Below, one piece after another: positions 43,591 through 57,267 of a DNA stretch of 64,000 nucleotides. Under the pieces are notes generated by a model, which worked only from the letters and a program-made list of their open reading frames with translations, was not told where the DNA came from and did no database searches. How positions within the stretch are numbered: the first letter of the stretch is position 1; every line of letters starts with the position of its first letter. This DNA is from Drechslerella dactyloides (Eukaryota; Ascomycota; Orbiliomycetes; Orbiliales; Orbiliaceae): positions 62,001-126,000 of the forward strand of contig JAGTWJ010000006.1 of assembly GCA_020064725.1 (NCBI GenBank), written 5' to 3'. A program made the translations under genes and the position numbers.

Positions 43591-44597
43591 GCTGCGGGAG
43601 TCTGCGACTGCACTCGCGTTTCTGACATGCCTACTCTTTGTGCGCTGTATCTCACATGTTCATCTTATCGCAGAAATGGTACATATCGCATGATGATGAT
43701 AGCTAGCAGCGTAGTAATATCACCCTTTAGTAATTCTTAAACATAATAAGGCACGCTTTATAGTAGTATGTAAAGAGGACAGCCTCTCGTTTACTTATCC
43801 AACGCGTTTAAATACTTAGGTATAGTAGGTGTACGAGTGCAGCCTTCGGCCTTCGCAGCACGCACTTTGTCACAACAGCGCAACACACAAAATACAACGA
43901 ACGGCCCATAGGACGAGCTGTGATGGCCAGACGAGTCGGATTGTTCTACATTCTAAAATCTGGCTTGATTTGCTTGTTCGAAAATATTTCCTTATATTCA
44001 AGCTAACCATATCTAGCTTTGAAGCCAAGCTACACGTACAACAACTGAATAACAAGACGGGCTACTAACGCAATAATTGGCGTGCACACCTGTAGTACGA
44101 GATCCTAACGGTTCCAGCATATCGTAGACTTGGGATAGGACGTTCGGCGCGCATATAAGCATGCATATGGTTCCAACGCGGACTATATCAATGCGATCTC
44201 GTAGACCAAGCTCTGCCTTGACTCCATGGTTGTATAAATTTAAATATGACAGCATTATCGCCTGAACAAATACAGCCCTAAAACTCTACTGAACCTCTGT
44301 AGAGTGTATATCAGGTCATAATGTTTCTTGGTTCCGCTTTACAAGTGCTATACAATATATCAAAGAGTTAATTGGGGTTTTGAAAGCTTACTCCAAAGTT
44401 GGAAAGGTGCTTCATATTCAGATATCGTCACCAACATCCCCGAAATTAGATACAAGATTTCTGAATATATTATTGAATCATTCAAATGGGTATATCATGC
44501 AGTAAGAACGTAATCAACATAACGACCGTAAATGCCAAAACAGGCGCGAATATTCCAGTCGCAGCAAAGTCAGCGACAGTCTAGACACTCTGATCAT
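43591..44597. other. Intergenic region, no supported gene
   Basis: About 1 kb between convergent genes, holding both 3' UTRs; AT-rich in 43700-44500. Only short frames. Confidence 0.5.
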
Positions 44598-47001
44598 CTA
44601 TTCGCAAGCATGCTCGGGGCAACCAAAGCCAGTCCCGTAGTGCCCACCACCGATCTTCAGGACCTCAAACAGTGCATTGACGACACCTCCAATACCTTCT
44701 CCGGCAATCAACCCAGAAGCGACCGAGGTTCCGTACATTTCCCAATGTTTGGGCCACTTCGCCTGCCACACACCCGCAACACCCGCACCGATAATCATAG
44801 CCGTACCGTACTGCGTGTAAGGCAGAGTAAGGGCCAGCGAGAAGATCATGGTGTTCGGCAGCCACACGGCAATATGCTCCTTGTTCTTCAGGTGGAGAAC
44901 GTGGCGGGCAAGTGAAATGAGAACGCAGATGATGCCGTAGACGAGCGAGAAGATGGCAGAGCCCTGGGGCACGGGGAAGCGAGGAGATGTGACAGCCTCA
45001 GTAACTGCTCTCCAAGCGGCGATAGATGGTGCACCGAAAGCGCAGTTCTTCGCGCCCGGTTGAAGGATACAAGGGTAGGCAGTAGCGAAGAGGATGAACA
45101 TTCCAGGTGCCATGAACACTGCAACAATAGACCCGAAGATTTGTGCGAACTACATGTTTGATTAGTTAATGATCATAAAAATTTAAGGAAGATGATATTC
45201 TTACCCATTGTTTCCGCGGGGGAGTGCGAAGGAGATATCCGACTTTGAAGTCGTTAATCAAGTCGGTCGATTGGGACGCAGCGGCACCAGCCACACAACC
45301 AGACATCAAGTTGATGGTTTGGGCAGCCTTGAGGTTGATGCCCATCCCCTTGGTGACACCGCCAGTAACGAGTTGCGATGCCTTGGCGACTGTCGAAACC
45401 GGTGTTGTATCAGATGCACCAGTACATTGGATGGCCAGGAAGGAGAAGATGAAGGCAAAGATGATAGCGATGATGGAGACGCTAGCAGGGGTGTGGTAGA
45501 GAGTTCCTAGGATAACACAGATCAAGACCGAGGTGATGAGAGCCAAGGTACCCCACATCCACACGGGTACTTGCTCATGAGACGCGAAGATATCTTCGTC
45601 TGCTGAGTCCTTGTCACTGTCCACTTGAGGTTGGCCGCGGTTCCTGATCTTCCTGGCGAAAGCAGCGCCGTTCTTGTAGGCTGCCACGAAACCAGCGCCA
45701 ATGACCTTGTAGTTGAATGCGAGTTCCGCCATCGAGACCAAGATCATAGCAAACACACCGGGCCACAGCAACCAATACCGAGGGGAGACTGCGTCGAGGT
45801 CCTTGACATTCATGCTCTTATAGTTCATCAAGCCTGGAATCTCCTCCTCGTTGACTGCGCTTCCGAAAGCTGAACCGTACTTCACCAGAAGTGGGCCAAC
45901 AATACCCCAGGCAAAAACGCCACCAAAGAACATGGAGAAAGCAGAGTTCAATCCAACGAGGAGACCCGAGCCAATAAAGGCCGGTGTGAACTCAATGAAC
46001 CAACCCCAGCTCTCCGCTTGGATAGCGCCCGGTGCTGGAACACCGCTTGTCTTCGCGATGGCATAGATCCACCACATGACGTGCTGGCAGCTGTTAGCTA
46101 CGAATCTCCATTGCAACAACGATTCAAGATGATAATGAACTCACCCAATCCCACATAATACCAAGACAGTACTGGGAGATGAACCTGAGACCAAAGGCAC
46201 CGGCGAAGGTGATACCAAGTGCCCTAATCTTCTTCTTAGCTTGGGCGTAGGCATCCCCAGCGGTAGAGTGCATAGCACGGATGGAGACAGCCGTCGCCGT
46301 AGCCGTAGGAAAGATCAAGTTCAACTCTCTGGCAACATCAATGATGAAGAATCTCCGAAGCGGTACACTGAAGGAGATACCGAAGATGGAGGCACAGAAA
46401 GTAATCGCGACGAGCCTGCCGAAGTCGTCCTTGGGGTTTGGGCTCATCAGGTTGAGGTGGTACAAAGCGGGGATACCACCGACGAAGATGATACCCATAC
46501 CACCAGCCGCAGCAGCCGCTGTCTGAACGATATTGTTTTCCATGGGGCCGAAGTGATCGGTCAGACCGGGAATCCGAAGAGGAGACCTGCTCAAACTTTT
46601 GAGAATAGCAAAGCCGAGCAGGGCACCAAACAAGTTGGCGCCGAAGAGCCAGCCAGTCTTGAGACCTAAAATATTATTAGATCATTGCTATACAACTGTA
46701 ATCGTAAAATGAACTTACCGAGATACAAGTTGGAAGCATTGACCAGCGCGCCGAGGGCACAACCGAGCAGAACAGCACGAATGGTCAGGATGTTACCCTC
46801 ATCCGGCTGCGAGAGGTCGAGCGGGAAAGGCTTGAAGGGATCAAGGACTTCTACTTCATCGGAAGACTCCTTCTCCGATTCAATCTCAACGCTGTATGCA
46901 GGAGCAGCGTGATGGCCCTTCTTCTCGTCAATCTGGATCTCGGCATGCTCTCGGGGCTCGCCGGGCATATGCTCGACGGCGTCTTGGGCGTTCTTTTCCA
47001 T
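44598..47001 (-). CDS. OPT-superfamily oligopeptide / metal-chelate transporter
   Basis: Four exons: 47001-46719, 46665-46145, 46083-45205 and 45149-44598; 2235 nt, about 744 aa. All three introns (53, 61 and 55 nt) have good GT-AG sites and are phase-consistent. An N-terminal hydrophilic, acidic region of about 70 residues is followed by many hydrophobic segments (I count roughly 14-16), as in OPT proteins. Family-like blocks include GCALGALVNASNLYLGLKTG, NIVQTAAAAAGGMGIIFVGG, FPTATATAVSIRAMHS, ITFAGAFGLRFISQYCLGIM, QTINLMSGCVAGAAASQSTD and AMIIGAGVAGVW near the end. OPT proteins import small peptides or metal-chelating compounds across the plasma membrane with protons (family knowledge). 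The cargo cannot be predicted. The gene is intact and ends 1 kb from the large repeat gene. Confidence 0.92.
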
Positions 47002-50000
47002 GTCTGCGGTTGTCGTTAAGGCGTCGCCTGCTATGAATCCGTAAAGATTCCTACCAGACAGGTTCTATATTGTCGAAACGATAGGGATGGATTGCGATTA
47101 GAGCGCGGGACTCAAGGACGACCCCCCATTTATGTATCAAGTCTCAGTAAGACCGAGGCAGTAGATATCACGATTTATCATTCACGCCGAGCCCGAGGGC
47201 AGAGGCTGCCATCTTGGCGCCGACAGGCCGATATGCCATTCGAGAAGCTGGTGTTTTTGCCATGTGCCGAGCCACAGCTGCAGTCTCGTATACAGTCCCC
47301 TGATTCTTGTTGTTGAAGCAGCGATAGAGCATGACCATGATAACCAGGGAAGCAACTGATAATCACAGCACGCATGATTAAAACAGAATGTGGTAAGAAA
47401 ACGCCAAGGGCGAACAAGTCGCGCCTGGGAACGACTGATTCTTACCTACCAGGAGCGAGCGCCAGACATCAAACCGGAAGGTTCTTGCAAGTCAAGTGAG
47501 ACCGCCGCCCAGAGCCAGGGTAGTGTTTAACTCCATTCCATGATGTTTATGTGTCGAGGGCGAATCGCGCAATGGATCTTGCCTGCCCGATCTCAAGCAG
47601 GCAGGTAGCGGGTTCGCGCAGCTGTCAACCATCCCGAAAGGGAAGGAAGAACATTCTTCCGGTTCTCGCCCAGACACAAGGAACGATACGGTCGTCTGCG
47701 AGCGTCTATCTGTCTGCCAAAGCGGTTATGGACGGCCGTGGCATCGTCCGGTGCGGCGGCCCCCATTCTGCGAGACCTATAGCATGCAGTTTGCCTTTGC
47801 ATGCAGCCGTTACACGACCTGCGCACGGCTAGTCGTGATTCAAGCAACAGATGGTGCTCCTTGACCGCCATGTCTTCCAGGCTGCCGTCTTGGTGTCTTG
47901 GTCGCGCACTCGCTTGGTTCACGGCACGGGCGAAACAGTTCAAAGACATGACCGATAGATAAGGTGAGGGCGCGCCGAGGGACGTGTAAATGCGGCGGGG
48001 TTCATGCAGCGGTCGGCCGTTCAAGCTGCGGGCTTGTGAGCCGGATAATGCAATGTCACTTCACGCGACCATGATATCAACAACGCGCTTTTCTAGAACC
48101 AGTCCAATTGCCCAGGGATGACTAATCGGATTCATCCTAGCCTCGTATTTAACGTATTTGCCCTCCGAGGGAGAACCGGCTTGATTCTAGCCAGTTTCCG
48201 CAGTCGCCACTTTTGTCGATAAGTCGTTCTGCGAAAATGTATAATTTGACTCTGAATTTGAAGAGACACACTGCGTGGCTGTTCGGGTTCCAGTCGTATG
48301 TCCATCCAGCTGGATCCAATGCTTCTGCCTAATCAAGCTACCAAAGGATTGGTGGAACAGCGACGACCCCTCAAAGTCAAACCATGGATAATGTCTTAAT
48401 TTGGATATACTGTGTATGCATTAACTTTCGGCGCGGCGGGAGACTACATCTCTGCAGCACTCCGTGGCTAACAACCCAACTGCATGTTCCCATTCGAAGG
48501 TAGACCCTGGCGTCGGAATTCAAGATACCTGTCATTCAATTGAATTCATGGGGAGACATCATGCATCATGCCCCCTCACACCAAACCATATTCATCACGT
48601 TGAGCGATTTCGACTGACGACCTGCCCAATGTATTCACCCCTCCCGGCTGATATGCAAAGCGCCTGGTAGACTTCGATTCCAACAGCAGACCCTTTGGCG
48701 TTCGATCCCATATCTTTGGGTGGTCCATGCATGGCAAGACTGTCGATAATGCGTGTTAATAATAAACTAGTCCATATATTTCTTGGTGCGTTCTGTTGAT
48801 TCATTTAAGCATCATTCTACCTGATTTCATAGCGCTGAAGGATTCTGAGCAAATAAGGTCCAGAAGCCAATTCACGACAGGCCCCCGGAGTTGCCTTGGC
48901 GATTTGGAACATGATTTGACTTTGATATCGAGTCTAAGCATTTGCCATGTTAACGAATACGACGTTCGTCGATTCTCAACTTGATACCCCACGATCCCGA
49001 GTTGGGGTTGGGAGATGAAAAATAGAAACGAGCGTACAAGCATGCAAGCTCGTACAGATATTGAGGTACGCCTGCCCTTGGTATCTCGAATTCATCAACT
49101 TAGGTCGCTATTTTGAGGCAAGCGCTTCATTGCCACGCCGGTAGCCAATCGACCAACCGATTCCAAACCGATTTCCAGGGTCACGGGCACTCGTATTCGG
49201 AACTTTGTCGATTAAGCAAGCACGTTAGCTAATTAGCTGCCTAGAACTACCCACGTACGCTCGGCGAGTTTCCAGCAGCTCGTTTAGAGCTTGTCCCTCG
49301 ACATCTGCTGTGGGAAGCATATGTATGCTGATCCTATGGAACAGCACCAGAAATTCACCCTGAGATCGATCCTCATACGAGATAACCAAGTTCTCACCTG
49401 CTGTTTTCATCACCCGAAGATCATACCACAAGTTGCTCGTAATGCTAAAAAGCCGTATACGATTGAACTTTACCGTGCGTCCAGCTTCCGGTTTACGAAA
49501 TTAATTGAACTCGTGCATGACTCAAACATATTAAATCGCCAAGAACTCGCTATCAGCAAACCCAGAACTATCCAGGTCGTATCGAAACCATTGCAACTAC
49601 ACTGTAACGACCAGTCGCACATTCAGAGTAAAGAGATATGACGGAGTTGAATTTACCTTACGTCCAGTTCGCACGATGCGATACCTCCACCCTCGAAATC
49701 GTGACCCGGAAGCACCACTAGACTCTCGGCGATAGCAAACAATATTGAGAGTGCATTGCACACGAATATCCAGTCCTTTACCGACTCCGACCTAGAATGC
49801 CGCCGTCCGACGATCCGAGTATGCAGCCACTACCCTCCATATATCCACCGATACCTCCGATAAGCCAACAAACTTACGAAGATGGCTGTTGGAAGAGAGA
49901 ATTCGATCGACCCCAATCGCCGACGCACGGAGTCTAATCTACGCACACAGTGTTCACACTACATGCAAAGCTGATTTCAACCCAGACCCTAACACGTCTC

Positions 50001-53000
50001 GTTTCTGACAACGACTCTTCCACACCGTGCCTTCACGAGGCAAACCCCGGCGACTGGAGGGAGATGGGAGGCCGCCCCACGCTGTGGCTCCCAAGTTGAG
50101 TGACGTGTGTGACCGGTTCCAGCCGTTCCGACCATATACCCCCAAGAACTCCGCGAGCCGAGTGCTACGACAGCCTCGAGTGGTCTCGTAAATCAGACCC
50201 TCCCTTGGAACCGTGTGGGTTCGGTTTGCGAGACCAGCCTTGAGATTGCTTCCCAGCAAAGCAAACGTATCATATATCAAACAACAGATAGTACGCACCC
50301 GAGACTGATATACCTTCTATTCAGGTATAACATCGTCTCTGCCGTTGTCATCGCGCACCTGTCACGGAGAAAATCTCGTTCCTTTACAGTGACAATCACT
50401 CATACCACTCGGTAGAAGGGCGTAAGCAGGACTGCAGTGACAAGATCAAAATACGGGCAACTTTTGCGTGTATGGCTATGGCCCGTACCATCATTGATAC
50501 GAAGCAGTAAGCATCAAAAGAACCAAGCCGGGTTTAATTCACATATGCACGCGAGCACTATCCTACTTTATGGAATCAACGCAGCCAGGAATTGCCATTA
50601 CTCGAGCATTCGAAGGAACTCTCACTTCCCGTAGCCGCGACAACAGCGTAAGTATCCAAGGTGTTCTCGGTATGAAGACACCGAAACCCGTTCCTTGGTC
50701 AATACAGTCAAGCCAGTCCGATCCCGATCAACTCGACGGTTTGTACTATCTCATGCACAAGCCCTAATCGACAGTCAAAACCCCAGCCAGGACACTTCAT
50801 ACCCAATAGAAGAGCTAGCCTCTATACAGTGCTTAACACGGCCGGTCTCCCGAAACCAGAAACGCACAGGATCCAACAGACACCCTTGCTGCTTTAATCG
50901 AGAACTGACACACCAGCGGCTGTGTGCGCGATTGTGAATCAACATTGTCACCACTCAAGCAGATAATCTCCAACCGTGAACCCGCCAAAGTTGCAAGCCA
51001 AGGCATAGCAGAAAGTTCCCCCAAGACACATCTGTGACAGCCGCTTTCGTAACTGCAGGGATGGACAAATTTAATGCGACGACCATCGACTTTCGTACGA
51101 TGTTAATATCAAGTTACCGGAATAGGCGATATAATATCCTCGCGAGGATATGCCCTTTGACAATCGGTTTCACACTGCGAAATTTCGAGAATGTGCATGT
51201 GCGTTCGCTCTCGTAAAATTCGGCCGGCGTCTGGGATGCATAGACGTTCCAAGACTGGACCGGTCTGTGCATACCAGCAAGCTGTACACTTCCCCTAAAA
51301 TACTACTAATATAATACTCGTAGCCAACTATTCTGGAAAAGAAAGCTGACTAATGTATTATATCGTCGTATCATGAGGCTGCTGAAATATGCGAGGAACA
51401 GGAGGAGCCAAAAGAAGTAGATGCTAGGTGCATGTATTGAGCTTTCAGTTCATTACTTAAGTTTTCTTTTCTACGCCACACTTTCTTGCCTAAGACGCAA
51501 ATCGGCAAGCCGATAAGGCCCAAGATCTAAATTCTACTCCGGCACTCCGCTTTGGAGTGCTTTCATGTATATGTTGAAATCGGAGGGTACACATAGACAA
51601 TAGTAATCCAGCCAGTTGCAAGCATAGAGCTAATGAGTATCCGACTTCTAAATAAACATAGGCCATCGCATCTAGACACCGCAGGAGCAATCGCATCATC
51701 AAATTAACCGCCTCGAACTTCGAGCTTCGCGCAGATGTTACACAAGCCAGGCCATGTGTTGTCGTCGTGCCATAGCACGCCGACGGCCGAACAACGCAGC
51801 GCCGTTGCCCGAATCGGATAAATCGCGTGGCGCGCCGAAAGTGGGTCTCGGTAATTGGTCTCGGTCTTCTTCGATGATATCTGCGATACACAAGGTCCAA
51901 CCCGGCTGAACGCTTCGACAGAAAATGCAGACTTCTCTCACGGCCTCGCCGGCAGCCTGTTTCTCCAGGAAATATGCAAGCCAGCTTGCTAGCGCGTTAC
52001 GTAACTATGCGCCAAGTCGCTTCCTCGCTGGTTGGATATTTGCAGAAGAGGAGGGATTCAGATTGAAAAGGAGTTACAGTCTGAGAACACGAAGGTATTG
52101 ATGCTAGAGTCAGGAGGTTCTGCTATAATGACATCGGCATCTGAGCTTCAGACCTCCTCGGCTACAGGAGCCCATCTTGGCAGCCAATCAATTAGAGCCC
52201 GGCGACGATACCCGACGGGCGCTAGGTCCAATACAGGAATTCTAAACTGTGCGAAGGTCTCGTTCACGAAGGTTGAAGGTTGAAAGAAGAAACTGAGCAA
52301 TTGATGCTTCGACGCTATTATTATTGATGCTACCATTTCAATACAGATTTTTCAATGCGATGCTCTACGGAACCGTGGAGCATTCACCGTCAGAGAGCTT
52401 GAACGCCTTCCCATACGATATTTATAGTATCATTCCCTCAGATCTATGAATTCGATCTGCTTACTTCAGAAAGACGTGTTCCAACTTGATCATCACGCTG
52501 ATTAGCGTGGTTAGTAAGAGATTTTGAGAATAGCTCACTTTGGACATTCTTTCGGCAGACTGTTCTCGGATATACAAAAGTCCGCCTGCTTGAAAGCTCG
52601 GCGTTGACCGACTCCACTCACACACTGATAGGACAATTCAAGTTAACTTTCCCTCCAGATCTCCTCCCGTCCTATAATACACTTAATTACCACACTTTCA
52701 ACCAGGCTCGTGCGCTAGCTTGCTTGTGACAGACAAGTACCTTAGACAACCACAGAAACAATCTAGAAGACAGGGACCCCGTCACCTTTAGCTCGAAATA
52801 GTCGAAACTCTGTGATCCTAGATCCCCATCCATCTGCACAGGCATAAGTCTTTTGACAAAAGAGCTCCACTAGATTATATATTGGTGCAGACGTGCACAT
52901 GTGCTGCATGAGCAAACCAATCCACTATCTTGCGCGTCTTTTCGACCCCGGGTCAGGCACCCTTGACCCCCACATGCATAATGGGACGTTAACCGGTTAA

Positions 53001-53211
53001 CCTGGGGCTCGGCCGCTGTGGAAAATGGTTAATTAAGATCGCTTCCCACCGGCGGTTTACATTGTCATTTTCTTGAGCTTTTCCTTCGTTGTATATCCAC
53101 ACTTTGAACTTATTTCCTAGCCTCTGTCGGTATTTTTTTCTTTCGTTCTTTATTTTTGTCCTCTACCTTTCTATATTCTCAATTGCACTGATCAGCTCAA
53201 GATAACCAACG
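47002..53211. other. Gene-poor 6.2-kb region between OPT and CYP52 genes
   Basis: Shared upstream DNA of two divergent genes. Many short frames on both strands (the longest near 47600-48000 and 51490-51900, about 140 codons) overlap each other and have no domain or splice structure. I found no terminal repeats or transposase motifs, though old, mutated elements could escape me. The last 300 bp, the CYP52 promoter, has a CT-rich tract (53126-53180) and two dyads. Confidence 0.45.
52988..53001. promoter_or_regulatory. 14-bp perfect palindrome in the CYP52 promoter
   Basis: GTTAACCGGTTAAC is its own reverse complement, about 210 bp upstream of the CYP52 ATG. A second dyad, GACCCCGGGTC at 52944-52954, lies 33 bp further upstream. 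Sites of this shape usually bind dimeric transcription factors; which factor is unknown. Regulatory role is inference. Confidence 0.45.
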
Positions 53212-55264
53212 ATGTTTACTTCAGTGCTGGTAGCTCTTGCGGCCGCTGTGGTCTATTTGATCTGGTCTCGAATCGATCTATGGGCCAGAGAGAGGCGCTT
53301 CAAGAAGCTATATGGAACGAAGAGACCCCGCCACCTCATTACAAATCTGCCCTTTGGTCTGGATCACCTATCGACGATAGTGAAGGTACGAGCGCGCACG
53401 TATAGTGGGCATAACAGTCATATTTTAGTTTCGGATATCGAAAAAGTTGACCCATACTCTTGCTATAGGAAATCAAGCGCCAAGATCTCCCGGAGTTTTA
53501 CCGGTGAGGTCAACCAAAAGCTCTGGCTATTCGACAGTAGCAGAATGTGACTACTAACGATGTCATTCTAATAGATGGAACTATGACGAGTACGCTAACT
53601 AGTACCTGCCTAGCATTATTTTCTGTCTAACTAACCGGTCGATATCAGATTCGGTGATACATTTGTCGTAAAAATGATAGGTGGGTACAGTAACCTTCCC
53701 GTTGAAATAAATGGATATATTACCAGATATTGATATCGAGTTCGCATCCAGGCTCAACAACCATCAGCACCCGCGACCCGCACAATATTCAAGCGTTGCT
53801 CGCAACGCGATTCAAAGACTTCGGCGTCGAAGACCTCAGAAAGGGGGTCTTCCGCCCGCTCATCGGCGTTGATGGCATTTTCTCCGTCGACAACCAGAAA
53901 TGGGAGCACGCACGGGCCCTGCTACGACCGCAGTTCTCACGACAGCAGATCTCACAACTTGAGGACCTTGAAGACCACATCCGTGATTTGACCGCCTGCA
54001 TACCTGATGGCGAGGTCGTCGAGCTGCAGGGCCTCTTCTTCGAATTGACGATGGATACCGCGACCCATTTCCTCTTTGGCGAGTGAGCATGCACCCGACC
54101 AATCAATCACGACAAAGCCAAAGAAAATTGCTGACCTCGTAATGCAGAAGCACACACGTTTTGAAGCATCGAGAGAGCGTCATGCGCGGTAAGATCAACA
54201 ATAGTTCCGCGGAACCACAGGGCGCAGCTATCGCCCATTCCTTTGACAATGCTCAAGCCCACCTCCTCCTCCGATCCTTCCTCAAGGGCTTCCACAACTG
54301 GCACAATCCAAAGGACCTCCAAGATTCTGTTAAGCTGCTACACGACCTCACCGACAGCTACGTCCACCAAGCGATCAAACGTAGCAGCTCCGGCGAAACC
54401 CAATCTGACGAGGCGCCTGGAAAGTACGTATTCCTACGCGAACTTGTAAAGGACGCGCGCACCCCAGACCCGCTCGTCCTCCGGAGCAACCTATTGTCCC
54501 TCCTTCTCGCCGGCCGCGATACCACCGCCTGTCTCCTCGGCTGGACTTTCTATGCGCTCGCCCGTAACCCAGACGTCGAGCAGAAGCTACGCACGGCGAT
54601 CGAAAACGACTTTGGCAACGACACCTCGCGGATCACATTTGAAACACTCAAGAACTGCAGATATCTGCAGTGGGCCATGAACGAGAGCTTGCGACTGTAC
54701 CCACCCGTGCCGATTAACAGACGGGCGGCGGTGCGTGATACGTGGTTGCCCACGGGTGGTGGGCCGGAAGGAAAAGATCCGATATTTGTGCCCAAGGGGT
54801 CCTTCGTAGAGCATTCGGCGTATGCGATGCATCGCCGCGCCGATATCTGGGGCGAAGATGCAAATTGGTGCGTATATTGTCTACTTTTTGTATGGTTTCT
54901 ACTTAGTCGGCAGTCTAAAGCGACCAGAGCCAGCAAACCGTCTTTCGAGGCATCCAGAGAGAGCTGCGGACTTGAAGTTATATGCTAACTTAAGTACTTG
55001 CTTCACTGCAGGTTCCGTCCAGAGCGCTGGGGAGAAGGCTGTTCCAAGGGTTTCCATTGGGAATACCTCCCCTTCAACGGCGGCCCGCGAATCTGCCTCG
55101 GACAGCAGTACGCGCTCACAGAAGCCGGCTACACGATCGTACGCCTTTTCCAAACCTTCAAGCGGTTCGAGAACGCAGAGAAGAATCAGTTCACAAGATT
55201 CAATGTTGGCTTGGCCATGTCCGTCGGCGGGCAGGGCGTCAAGGTCCGGTGCTATCGGGACTAG
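53212..55264 (+). CDS. CYP52-type cytochrome P450 (alkane / fatty-acid omega-hydroxylase)
   Basis: Seven exons: 53212-53385, 53469-53503 (35 nt), 53575-53589 (15 nt), 53649-53680 (32 nt), 53752-54082, 54148-54867 and 55012-55264; 1560 nt, 519 aa, the usual CYP52 length. Each junction is phase-consistent; the three tiny exons together yield EIKRQDLPEFYRRWNYDE and FGDTFVVKMIG. An N-terminal membrane anchor is clear (MFTSVLVALAAAVVYLIWSR). Catalytic landmarks: I-helix AGRDTT at 317-322, ExxR at E375-R378 (NESLRLYPP), and the haem loop FNGGPRICLG with C464. Family members in the ER use NADPH-P450 reductase to hydroxylate n-alkanes or fatty acids at the omega end. Substrate preference is inferred from family only. 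The upstream palindrome and CT-rich tract suggest regulated expression. The gene has no break. Confidence 0.92.
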
Positions 55265-57267
55265 GATTTAGTTTTCGAACACACACTTGCGTACGAATTT
55301 ATAGTAGGTAATTTGCATGATCAGTAGCGGGGGCTCTATTAAATTTGATTGTAAACTATCGGAGGCACTAATTTTCAATCTTGTTTGAAGGTTTTTTGTC
55401 TTTTTTTTGTGATATATATCTGGGTACTGATTTACTAGAGATTGATTATATTCCTGAGATCGCATACGTACACTCGGCCCGGATTCTGTTATAGAATTAT
55501 TTCATTTGTGATTTCCTGCAGAGCATTAGCCAGTGTATATATTCTTTCCGTAGCATTTATTCCTCGTCGCTAGTACATACGTACTTTTGCTCATAGATCT
55601 TTTTCGATCCCTTGTTATGGATATATAGCGAAATTGTTTCTCCTGTTTGCTGATATCCCGAGAATCGCTCGAGGGCTCGTTGCGATTATTCTATAGCTAT
55701 TACCTGAGGTATCCTCCCAAGCAAGGATGGTGCACCAAAGCGACATAGGATTATAAAGCTCACACTTCGATCAATATTAGTCTCTCATCGTTGGTGAATC
55801 CTCCTCATGGTTAGGAATGCACACCTGCCTATGCATATGGCCTAACAGCAGCAGAGAGCACCACAGTCACCAAGAGCTTCGCCCTGGGTGAGCTCGTATA
55901 TAATGTGACAAATATAGAAAATTTCGGGCGATCAGGTCACTCGATTCAAAGATTGTTCCGGTTGAGATAAAAACGGAGTCTACGTGTCTAGATTGTTCCT
56001 GAACTCCCAGGTACCCACTTTCTCCCGCAGACGACCTCCGACGAGAAATGCCGGCTCCACAATGGCACCCTTGTCGGATTATAATTATCTCGACCTCCAT
56101 TTTGGATCCGAAGAGGGTAGCACGTCGCCACGGCCCGATTCCAAGCCTTCTTTGATATTTTCCATTTCCGGATCAGGAAATTTCGGGACTTGGCGGGCGC
56201 GTGGTCGCGATCTCAAGCACCAGCCCTGCATTCCACTCCACTTTCACAAGTTTACCCCCACGCGCTCAAAACTCCTTCCGAGCTCAAGGACCGGTGATCG
56301 TGAAACCAAAAGCGAGCTACTAGTATACTATGGTAATGGAACGAAAGGCGAACTACTCCGAGGAAGCATTGGATAGATATTCACTCCCAAGCTCGACCGG
56401 ACCGCACCTGCATGAGCTCTCCCCTTGACGGCGTCCCTGTACCCCGCTCTCGCTCATGCGACCACGGGCACATGGCTTAATCCTGCACATACTTAAGGAG
56501 GCCAACCGCGCCGCGGAAGGTTTCAACCAAGGGTCTTCCTGCACGGTGGTGCATGCTTGCACTCATGCTTTTCCCTACTAGCAAACTGTTAGCTAATCAG
56601 CTGTGCTCAGCAGTTCAGTTGGCTGAGCATGACGTCGACTATTAGCGGCCAGCCAGATTACTTTACATTCCGTTAATTTAGTTTTCTGTGTATCGTATCA
56701 TTTGTGCCTTCCATTCAGCTCCACCTGTCCTTTCCGAAGCGGACTAGCAGACGCCGCACGAGGTTAGCAACCAGAGCGGACCCTGGCCAGGCCCTAGGCT
56801 GTCGATTCCGCATGAACTTCCGACTGCTGCAGCGCTGGCTAGCTAACTAGCTATGTCATGCTTACCGGAAATTCGTGTGCGAGATATATTAGCTGGCGAC
56901 CCCGGCCGCGGCTGTGAATCCATCTACACACGCAGGCATCGTAACATATCCAGACCGAGCCTCACATCCTTACCGTGTCCGTCCATCTCTGCCGTAGCTG
57001 CCACCGCCGAGCTTCCAGTGCCGGTAGTCCCCATCGTGGTTTCGACGTTTCTCGATCTCTCTCTCGATCTCGGGTCGCGCGTTTGTTTCAACGGTGGTGG
57101 TTGCGGAATCCAACGTCGGCCAACGCAGTCGAGCCAACTAGATATCGGAGCTCCCGGAACTACTCGGGTTGAATTCGCAACATCGTATCCTGCAGGAGCC
57201 ACCGTCAAAGATCCTTGGCCGGATAGAACTAGAGGGCACTTGATCGAGCAGGCAATCTAGAAGCAGC
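55265..57267. other. Intergenic region, no supported gene
   Basis: About 2 kb. A plus frame 55984-56376 (130 codons) and weak minus frames around 55870-56560 have no domains or splice partners. AT-rich up to 55650, more balanced after. The right end holds the MAPEG promoter. Confidence 0.45.
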
